From Pedobacter yulinensis (GTDB taxonomy: Bacteria > Bacteroidota > Bacteroidia > Sphingobacteriales > Sphingobacteriaceae), in contig NZ_KZ686269.1 in NCBI RefSeq assembly GCF_003029735.1, forward strand, positions 558,001-622,000: a stretch of 64,000 bases of DNA, read 5' to 3'. The stretch's first letter is position 1, and every line of letters starts with the position of its first letter. The position numbers and the translations under genes were made by a program. Below, piece by piece: positions 34,135 to 41,800 of this stretch. Under the pieces are notes generated by a model. The model did no database searches and had not been told where the DNA came from. It was given only the letters and a program-made list of their open reading frames with translations.

Positions 34135-34827
34135 ATGTCGAGAACGAAACTGTTTAACATTTTATACCTGCTCACCGGCATGGCCCAGCTCGTAGCCATC
34201 TGGACGGGCAATCACTCACTTCGCGCCTGCACCAAGCCGTTGATCGTTGTGTTGCTGTTGGTCTGGCTGGTCGTCGAGACCGGCCTTAAAGGAAGATTTC
34301 AAAAAGTGATGCTGTTGGGGCTGCTTGCCGCGCTTGCCGGCGACATTTTGCTGCTGTTTCCCGGCGATCCGTTTTTCCTGGCAGGTCTGTCTGCATTTCT
34401 TATCTGTCACCTGTGCTACATTCGCGCTTTCAGGCTTGACTACCTGTCAGACCCCAGCCAGCCGAATCCCTACTTTATGCCTGCACTGGCCAGTTTCGGC
34501 ATACTGTGTGCCGCGCTCATGATCTTTCTGAATGCCTACCTGGGTAACATGCGCCTGCCGGTGCTCGCTTACGCTTTTGTTATTTCCTGGATGGGTGTCA
34601 TGGCTGTTAATCGCTACGGCAGGGTTAATGCGGGGAGTTTCAGGCTCGGGCTGGCCGGTGCGGTGCTGTTCGTGGCATCGGATGCACTGCTGGCCATCCA
34701 GAAATTTGCCCATCCTTTCCCGTCAGCAGAGCTCCCGATCATGGGCGCGTACATGCTGGCGCAGTACCTGCTTGTAAACGGAGCCATGGTTCGCCGGCTT
34801 AAGGTAACGCGAACACCTATAGACTAG
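34135..34827 (+). CDS. YhhN-family membrane protein (lysoplasmalogenase-like)
   Basis: A 230-residue inner-membrane protein with about eight membrane segments. CTKPLIVVLLLVW near the start, then GLLAALAGDILLLFPG and FLAGLSAFLICHLCYIRAF, and the late GAVLFVASDALLAIQKF with MGAYMLAQYLLVNG, match the YhhN/TMEM86 family, whose conserved aspartates lie in the GD and SD positions seen here. The animal members cleave the vinyl-ether bond of lysoplasmalogens; the bacterial activity is not established. The start at 34135 follows a -7 element; the extension to 34108 does not add a membrane segment. Confidence 0.88.
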   Translation: MSRTKLFNILYLLTGMAQLVAIWTGNHSLRACTKPLIVVLLLVWLVVETGLKGRFQKVMLLGLLAALAGDILLLFPGDPFFLAGLSAFLICHLCYIRAFRLDYLSDPSQPNPYFMPALASFGILCAALMIFLNAYLGNMRLPVLAYAFVISWMGVMAVNRYGRVNAGSFRLGLAGAVLFVASDALLAIQKFAHPFPSAELPIMGAYMLAQYLLVNGAMVRRLKVTRTPID

Positions 34828-34854
34828 CGCTGTCGCGATTCGCGGGCAGATGCG

Positions 34855-34862
34855 TATATTTG
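34855..34862 (+). promoter_or_regulatory. Putative -7 element before the lipoprotein gene
   Basis: TATATTTG, 17 bases before the ATG at 34880. A short palindrome CGCGATTCGCG (34834-34844) lies just upstream. Confidence 0.45.
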
Positions 34863-34879
34863 GAAAAACAGCCATACAC

Positions 34880-35287
34880 ATGAAACGACTTCGATTGCCG
34901 CTCTTTGCTTTGCTTGCGTTTTGCATGGGCCTGGCAGCCTGCGACAAAACAGCCGAAGAACAGGTAACGCTTTCTGGCACCTACAAAGGCACATTCGAGC
35001 GCCGGGGCTTACAGCAGACAAAAAAAGCTGCTGTTTCGCTCACTTTTGCAGGCAATTCCTGGGAGGGGTCGACAGACACACCGCAGTATCCTGCGCTTTG
35101 TAACGGAAAATTCCTGCTTACGGTTAACCAGGTCAAGTTCAGCAATGCCTGCACCTGGCCGGTCAACTTAGACGGCAGCCTGATTCTTTCAGGCGATTAT
35201 GCCCTGCAGTTCAGCGGTGAGGTAATCACCTTGACCAAGGTGTATAAAAGCGGAGAGCGGGATATTTACAGCCTGACAAAACAGTAG
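34880..35287 (+). CDS. Small lipoprotein, unknown function
   Basis: A 135-residue protein with a basic N-terminus, hydrophobic core and clear lipobox LAAC (Cys21), so probably anchored in the outer membrane. The mature part reads as beta strands (TLSGTYKGTFERRG, AVSLTFAGNSWEGS, GKFLLTVNQVKF, DYALQFSGEVITLTKVY), with a single disulfide possible between the two cysteines in ALCNGKF and NACTW. This resembles a small lipocalin- or META-like sandwich, but I recognise no family. The extension to 34850 adds a segment overlapping the promoter. A strong terminator follows at once. Confidence 0.8.
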   Translation: MKRLRLPLFALLAFCMGLAACDKTAEEQVTLSGTYKGTFERRGLQQTKKAAVSLTFAGNSWEGSTDTPQYPALCNGKFLLTVNQVKFSNACTWPVNLDGSLILSGDYALQFSGEVITLTKVYKSGERDIYSLTKQ

Positions 35288-35319
35288 CCGGCCGGCTGCT
35301 AAACCGGCCGGTATTTTTT
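35288..35319. terminator. Intrinsic terminator
   Basis: CCGGCCGG pairs with CCGGCCGG (self-complementary arms) across CTGCTAAA, followed by a T-run. It starts one base after the lipoprotein stop, and its T-run overlaps the stop of the convergent alcohol dehydrogenase. Confidence 0.88.
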
Positions 35320-36367
35320 AATCTTTCAGTGTTTTCATGTCGATCACGAAGCGGTAACGCACATCGCCCTCAATGGTGCGTTCGAAGGCTTCATTGATGC
35401 GGTCCATCGGGATGACCTCCACATCAGAGACAATGTTGTGCTCAGCACAAAAATCAAGCATTTCCTGCGTTTCCCTGATGCCCCCAACCAGTGAACCGAC
35501 AAGACTTTTCCGGCCGAATATCAGGTTTGCCGCGGCAACATCAGCCGGCACCGGCGGCACGCCCAGCAGCACCATGACGCCGTTGGTTTTCAGCATGCTC
35601 AGGTACACGTTGTAATCATGTTCTGCTGAGACCGTATCGATGATAAAATCGAACTGGTTGCCAAGTTTCTTAACGCCTTCTTGATCTGTAGTCAGCGCAA
35701 AATGGTGAGCGCCCAGGCGTTCCGCATCATCCTTTTTGCCGGCAGAGCGGCTCAGCATGGTCACTTCGGCACCCATGGCCACTGCCAGTTTCACGGCCAT
35801 GTGGCCAAGTCCGCCCAGGCCAACGACGGCTACGCGGTGTCCTGCGCCTACGCCCCAGTGCCGGAGCGGCGAGTAGGTCGTGATCCCTGCGCAGAGCAGG
35901 GGGGCAACATTCTGCAGGGGCAGGTTTTCGGACACTTTCAGCACAAAATCCTGTGTTACCACGATATGGGTCGAATAGCCGCCATAAGTGATCGTTTTCC
36001 GATCCTGAAGGTAAGAGTTGTAAGTTTGGGAATGCCCGTTTTCGCAGTATTGCTCGAGCCCGTCCCGGCAGTTGCTGCAGGTACGGCAGGAATCGACAAA
36101 GCAACCAACGCCGACCACGTCGCCGGTCTTAAACCTGGTTACTCCGCTTCCTGCGCCGGTTACCCGGCCAACGATCTCGTGGCCGGGCACCACGGGGTAC
36201 ATGGTGTTTTGCCACTCGTTGCGGGCGGTATGGATATCCGAATGGCAGACACCGCAGTACAGAATTTCAATTTCCACATCATCGGTTTCAACCGTGCGGC
36301 GGTCAAGACGAAACGGAGCGAGGGGCGCATCGGCCGCTGCGGCGGCATAGGCTTTTACATTTGTCAT
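35318..36367 (-). CDS. Zinc-dependent NAD(P) alcohol dehydrogenase (YahK/AdhA-like)
   Basis: A 349-residue medium-chain dehydrogenase. Catalytic zinc ligands: Cys41 in CGVCHSD, His63-Glu64 in PGHEIVG, and the later catalytic cysteine near CAGITTY. Structural zinc: four cysteines at 94, 97, 100 and 108 (CRTCSNC and C). Rossmann loop GLGGLGHMAVKLA follows. The spacing and HWGVGAG context fit the cinnamyl-alcohol/YahK group, which reduces aldehydes with NADPH. Substrate unknown. It lies 55 bases after pbpC on the same strand with no hairpin between, so read-through from the A2M-pbpC unit is possible. Confidence 0.94.
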   Translation of the reverse strand: MTNVKAYAAAAADAPLAPFRLDRRTVETDDVEIEILYCGVCHSDIHTARNEWQNTMYPVVPGHEIVGRVTGAGSGVTRFKTGDVVGVGCFVDSCRTCSNCRDGLEQYCENGHSQTYNSYLQDRKTITYGGYSTHIVVTQDFVLKVSENLPLQNVAPLLCAGITTYSPLRHWGVGAGHRVAVVGLGGLGHMAVKLAVAMGAEVTMLSRSAGKKDDAERLGAHHFALTTDQEGVKKLGNQFDFIIDTVSAEHDYNVYLSMLKTNGVMVLLGVPPVPADVAAANLIFGRKSLVGSLVGGIRETQEMLDFCAEHNIVSDVEVIPMDRINEAFERTIEGDVRYRFVIDMKTLKD

Positions 36368-36422
36368 GGATGGATTGTTTTATGTAATGGTAAGTGTTAT
36401 TGCTCAACAAGTCAGCTGCGTT

Positions 36423-38840
36423 TTAGTTTGCCCTGCGGTCAGCAGCCGCAACAGTAAAGTTTTGTTCGAGCCGTTCGCCGTCTTCGTCTACCAGCGCGAG
36501 GTTGTGTTTGCCGGGGCTGGCCAGTATTTCGAGCTGGTGATAGGACTGTGTGGTGCCTGCAAACTGCCCGTCAAGGTGCCAATACACTTTTTTGCCGGGA
36601 ATGCGGTGCGCCAGGTTCATGACCACACGGCCGCGGTTGCCATCAAGCTCGAGCGGAATATAGATCATGGCTTTGTTTTTCGGGTAGATCATTTCCATGG
36701 CGCCTGCAGTATTTTCAGTGCAGCCTGGCAGAAAAGGCGGCAGCGGCCGGTAGCCGGTATTTTTCATGCTGTAGTAATAGGCCATAGAAGGCGGCAGCAC
36801 GAACCAGGACTGGTGCCGCATCCGGCTTATACTTTCGCACCGGTCGGTTACGCGGAAATTTCCGGTGGCATCCAGGTGAACCAGGCGGTGATAGGGGCAA
36901 ATACCGGTTTTTTCGCCGGCCGGCGGAACCAGTCGCGTTGATGCATTTGTACAATACTCGCCGGCTTTGTAGCCGCTTTCGGGACAAATACGCATGGTAT
37001 GCAGCTTTGTTCGCGGAGTGAGGAACCATTTGCCGGCCGGGAGCATTTTGAATATATCAAACAATACGGGAGCAGCGCTCTCAATGCCTGTTAGCCCCGG
37101 CCGGCCTTCGCCATCGGCATTGCCAACCCATACGCAAACCACATGGTCGGGGCTCATGCCAATGGCCCAGGCATCGCGAAAGCCAAAACTGGTGCCAGTT
37201 TTCCAGGCCAGCCGCCTTGAAGACGAAAACTGTTCCCAAAGCCCTTCTTCGCCGGGACGCATCAGCTCTTCCATGGCATTAAAGGTTGCCCAGATGCTGC
37301 CGTGATCGAGCGCTGCCGCTGGCTGCAGGCCGTATTTATCGAAACGCCTGTCGCGCGCATCTGCCGCAATTGAGGGGTCGTCATAGTCGTGCGGGTCATA
37401 CCGCCCATTATAGGTGTTAAAATGATTCAGGCTGCGCGCCATGCCGAGATAGGTGCGGCTCAGTTCCCACATGCTGACTTCTGCACCGCCCAGGATCAGC
37501 GACAGCCCGTAATGATCTGGCGGCTGGTTGAGCGAGGTAATGCCCAGTTTCTTCAGCTGGTTATAAAAACGCTCATACTTATACTGCTGCAACATCTTCA
37601 CGGCGGGAATATTGAGTGAGCGGCTCAATGCCTGATCTGCCGCGATGGCGCCGTCGTAGCCCAGGTCGTAATTCTGGGGTGTATAGCCGGAAATTTGTGT
37701 GGGCACATCCGGAACGAGTGATTGAGGCAGGATAAATCCCTCGCTGAGCATGCTTGCATAGAGCAGAGGTTTGAGTGTGCTACCAGGGCTGCGCAGGGCC
37801 GAGATCATGTCAACATGGCTTTCCAGTTCGGGCTCTTGCGGCTGGTACACGTTGCCCACATAACTGAGTACTTTTCCGGTTTGCACGTTCAGCACCAGTG
37901 CGGCAATGTTATTGATGTCATTGGCCCGGTAACGGTTGTTGTACCGTTTAAGCAGTGAACTGACCCGCTGCTGCAGGTTGTAATCTATCGAAGACAGAAG
38001 TTTTGTCTTGGCCGTGTCGCTGTTTTCCAGCCTGAACCTGTTAAGGAGGTGCGGCGCATCCTGCGGGAGGGGCAGGGGCTTGCCAGGTACCGGTTCCAGT
38101 TTGGAAAGAGCGGCTGTTTCACGGTCAATAAAGCCGAGGGCGGCCATGCGGTCAAGCAGAGCATTGCGCTTGCGCACCAGGGTAACGATGTTTCGGCCCG
38201 GGTGAACCAGCGAAGGGCTGTTTGGCAGCACGGCCAGCGTTGCAGTCTCGCCCCATGAAAGGCTGGCGGCTGGCCGGCCAAAGTAACGCCAGGCTGCGGC
38301 TTCCAGGCCGACCACGTTTGTGCCGAAAGGGGCGTTGGCAGCGTACAGCCGCATGATGCCGCTTTTGTTGTAACGCAGCTCAAGCCGCAGCGCAAGTACT
38401 GCTTCAATCAGTTTTTGCCCGATGCTGCGGTTCTGCCTGCGTGATAGCCGGATTACCTGCATGCTCAGTGTGCTGCCACCGCTGACAACTGAACGCGCCC
38501 GGAGATTCTGCCTGAAAGCACGTGCTGCAGCCAGAATGTCTACGCCGGGGTGGTCTGAAAAACGCTTGTCCTCGAAAGCCGTAATGCACTTCAGGAATTT
38601 TTCGGGCACGGTGTCTGCCAGTGGGAAACGCCATTGCCCGTCGCTGGCTATGGCTGCACTTAGCAGCCGGCCATCGGCTGACTCAATCACGTATGAGGTC
38701 GGCTGCATAAATAGCCGGCCCGGCAGGGACAGCAAGAACCAGGCAAGCAGCGCAAGCAGGAGGAGATCTGAAAGGATATAAGGCCGGTACGCGCCTTGCA
38801 GGCGTACCGGCCATTTTTTTATCTGGTAACTTCGACCCAT
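36423..38840 (-). CDS. pbpC: Penicillin-binding protein 1C
   Basis: An 805-residue bifunctional peptidoglycan synthase. One N-terminal membrane helix (about 22-40). The glycosyltransferase domain (GT51) has Glu90 in FEDKRFSDHPGVD and VSGGSTLSMQ. The transpeptidase domain has the SxxK serine Ser354 (SPGSTLKP), SLN at 408-410 and KTGTS at 547-551. A C-terminal domain (from about 690) of the PBP1C type ends the protein. All catalytic residues are present. It is paired with alpha-2-macroglobulin, overlapping it by 22 bases, as in many Gram-negative genomes, where the two are thought to repair envelope damage and trap attacking proteases. A hairpin lies over codons 10-20. Confidence 0.95.
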   Translation of the reverse strand: MGRSYQIKKWPVRLQGAYRPYILSDLLLLALLAWFLLSLPGRLFMQPTSYVIESADGRLLSAAIASDGQWRFPLADTVPEKFLKCITAFEDKRFSDHPGVDILAAARAFRQNLRARSVVSGGSTLSMQVIRLSRRQNRSIGQKLIEAVLALRLELRYNKSGIMRLYAANAPFGTNVVGLEAAAWRYFGRPAASLSWGETATLAVLPNSPSLVHPGRNIVTLVRKRNALLDRMAALGFIDRETAALSKLEPVPGKPLPLPQDAPHLLNRFRLENSDTAKTKLLSSIDYNLQQRVSSLLKRYNNRYRANDINNIAALVLNVQTGKVLSYVGNVYQPQEPELESHVDMISALRSPGSTLKPLLYASMLSEGFILPQSLVPDVPTQISGYTPQNYDLGYDGAIAADQALSRSLNIPAVKMLQQYKYERFYNQLKKLGITSLNQPPDHYGLSLILGGAEVSMWELSRTYLGMARSLNHFNTYNGRYDPHDYDDPSIAADARDRRFDKYGLQPAAALDHGSIWATFNAMEELMRPGEEGLWEQFSSSRRLAWKTGTSFGFRDAWAIGMSPDHVVCVWVGNADGEGRPGLTGIESAAPVLFDIFKMLPAGKWFLTPRTKLHTMRICPESGYKAGEYCTNASTRLVPPAGEKTGICPYHRLVHLDATGNFRVTDRCESISRMRHQSWFVLPPSMAYYYSMKNTGYRPLPPFLPGCTENTAGAMEMIYPKNKAMIYIPLELDGNRGRVVMNLAHRIPGKKVYWHLDGQFAGTTQSYHQLEILASPGKHNLALVDEDGERLEQNFTVAAADRRAN
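38782..38820 (+). terminator. Antisense terminator-like hairpin at the A2M-pbpC junction
   Basis: GGCCGGTACGC pairs perfectly with GCGTACCGGCC across a 9-base loop and is followed by A and seven Ts when read on the plus strand. That is the form of an intrinsic terminator, but on the strand antisense to both genes. It lies in the first codons of pbpC, next to the A2M stop. In the sense mRNA the same stem follows the A2M stop and could affect pbpC translation. Confidence 0.5.
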
Positions 38841-41800
38841 TGACCCGGTACCGTTGCACTGATGTTGTTGTCATACATGGCTTCGCAAAGCGTGGCCGGC
38901 AGGTAGAACCGGCCCAGGTATGAGGCATTCAGTAAAATCTTATAGGTGAGTGTTTCCCCTTCACGGATGTTGAAATAGGTAAACACCCGGTCGTCCCGAA
39001 TGTCCTGGTAATTGGCAGGCGAGGAAGCCAGGATACTTTCATTGTCGTTCAGCCGTGCATTGATGATTTCCCAGCCCGAAGGGAAAATCTGCGTCAGCGC
39101 CATTTGTTCATACAAACCGCGTCCGCCAGGGTTTTTAATGCTGACCTCGGCAAAAAAATCCGTTCCCTGTTTCAGGTTTGCCGGGTCGACGGGTTTGCCA
39201 TTAAGCAGTTTGTAACTGACAGCGGCCTGCAACACCTCTTCGCGGTTGGGCAGGAAATCGTTCTGGCCCGCTGCCGGCTGCCCGCTCAGGATAAGCCGTA
39301 CGAAAAGTACACGTTTGCCGGTATTTACGAGCGTTGTCTTGCCGGTTTTAAAAGTAAGCGCTGTGCTGTTCAGGTAATTTTTTGTATCGACCTTGCCGTT
39401 CAGCCCATCGGTGGTGAAACTGTAACGGAGTTGGTTGCTGCCGGCATGCTGACCGCAGAATTTGGCAATGGCAACCAGGCTGTAAGCGGTTGTCTGCGTG
39501 CTGTACCAGCTGTCTTCACCCAGTCGGGAGGCAACCCTTTGCAGCATCTGCCCGGCTTTTCCATGCTGACCCAGCAAGGTAAGGGTTTCAAGGATCATGG
39601 CCTGGTCGCGCAGGTCAGAGCCATAGGTGCCCGACAGCTGGTTATACGGCTTGATGTCTGTAGAAAGACCTTTTATCAGCTGCGTGGCTGCGCCTCCCTG
39701 TCCGGCCAGTTTATAAGCGGCAGCCAGGCGCCATTTTGCGCTAACAGACAGGTATTCGAAGGCCCTCAGGCGGTTCATTGCGGCCATTTCGGGTTTCCTG
39801 GCAAGCGCCAGAACGTATAAACGATATGCCTGCATGAGATCGCCGCCGTAAAAATTGGTGCTGTTTGGCGCCCAGGCTGCGGCTTTCGTTCTCAGGTACT
39901 TGATAAACCCATTTTCTGCGCCGGCAGGAAGTTCATATCCCGCGGCCGCGGCTTCGATAAGGAAGTGCGCCGCATAATTTGTTCCCCATTCGTCAGCTGC
40001 AGCCTCGTTCGGCCAGTAGGCAAATCCGCCGTCGGCTGTCTGGAAGGCTTTCAGTTTGTTGACGCCCGCTTTCACATTTTTCTGCACCGCCGCCTGCTGT
40101 TGCTGGCTCAGTTGACTCAGTTGGTGCAGCACCAGCTGCGGAAAAACGGCCGAGGTGGTCTGCTCAACGCAGCCGTGCGGGTACTGTAACAGGTAACCAA
40201 GCCGTTTGCCAAGGTTAAGCGGCGGAATGGTCGAAACTTCGACAGCGCCTGAATTGGTTCCTGCCGTACCGATCGGCTGAAAGCTGGTTTCCCAGCGCTG
40301 CCCGGGCTGCAGCGTCGCGGCCTGAACATTCGTTACGTATGGGTTCGGATTGCGTACGTCGATCTCAACATCATAGAATGACCGCTCACCGCCACTCTGG
40401 GCAGTAACCCGTACCCTGGCAATACCGGTTTTTTCGGGAACAGTGATGTTAAAGAAACATTGCTGTTCGCCAGGTTGCTTATAATAAAGTACCTGGCTGT
40501 TTTTGCCGTTTACGCTCAGTTTCTGGGCTGCCAGAGAAACGGTAACATTTTTTAGGTTGTTTTCAGTGGCGAAAACGGTGACAGGCAGCGTAAATTGCTC
40601 ACCCGGACCAACCATGCGCGGCAGGGTTGCCAGCAGCATCAATGGTTTTTTGACCTGTACCGATTTTTCAGCAAACCCGTACGCACCGTCCTGGCCTGCA
40701 ACAACCATGGCACGTACGGCGCCGATATATGGCGGGAGCGTAAACTTATGCGCTTTTTTCTCGCCAGCGGCCAGGTAGAAGGGCCCTAGGAATTTTACCA
40801 CGGGTTTGAAACGGTTCGCCTTTGCGGGATTGAGGTTGCGGTTGGCTGTACCATCGCCGCCAATGCTGAGCAACCTTTCGAGGTTGCCGCCCCAGGCTCC
40901 CAATACATAGTCAAACAAGTCCCAGGTTTTAACCCCTAAGCCCTCTCGGGCATAGAACGCCCCGTGCGGATTTGGTGTTTTAAACCGCGTCAGGTCCAGC
41001 AAGCCTTCATCTACAAGAGCAATGGTATAGGTCATGGCCTTGCCATTCTGCTCGGACACTGTAAGCGAAGAAGGCGTTTCAGGCCTGATCTTCGCTGGCA
41101 TGTTTAGCTGCGGTTTAAGTATCGTGCCCGGATCCTCGATCAGCAGCGGGATAGCACCGTACATGCGTATGGGAAGGTCGTTAACCGTCTGGGCATGGGG
41201 CTGCAGCAGGGAGACATTTGCAAAGACGTTCGGCGCCATGTCTTTTTCGGCCCTGAAACGGAACTGCGTTTGTCCGGCAGTGGTCTTTGTCCAGAATGTT
41301 TTGATGACGCGGCTTCCGTTTTCAATGGAGATGAGGGCCCTTCCTGCTTTCGCTGTCGGAATGGTCAGCACCACCTCTTCGCCAACTTTGAATTTCTGTT
41401 TGTTAGCGGTGAAAGACAACATCGAGGCCTCGGTCGGGTTGTTTGCCTGTTCACGCTGTGCCCATCCCGGCCAGTCCACATACACAGACTTGCCGGTAAC
41501 GTGTCCGCCTTCGAGATCGCGCACCAGGATCAGGTACCGTCCCCATTCAGGTTCGTCCAATCTTAGGTTCCAGCTGCCGCGGCCGTTGATCAGGGTAACA
41601 TTTGTCTTCTGAATAATTTTATTGAACTGGTTTTGCGTAAAATTTGCGTAAGTATAGGCATCGTCCTGATCCCACCACCAGCGCCACTGCACTTTGTAGA
41701 GCTCAACCTGAACGGTTTTGTTGCCTGCCTGCAGTCTGCCGTCGGTATTTACGCTTACCAGGTCCATGCGGTGGTCTTTACCGGTTACCAGCATGCCGCT

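Noticed and set aside
39104..39820. 238-codon plus-strand frame inside the A2M gene
   Set aside because: Antisense shadow of a confident coding region; composition only reflects the complementary codons.
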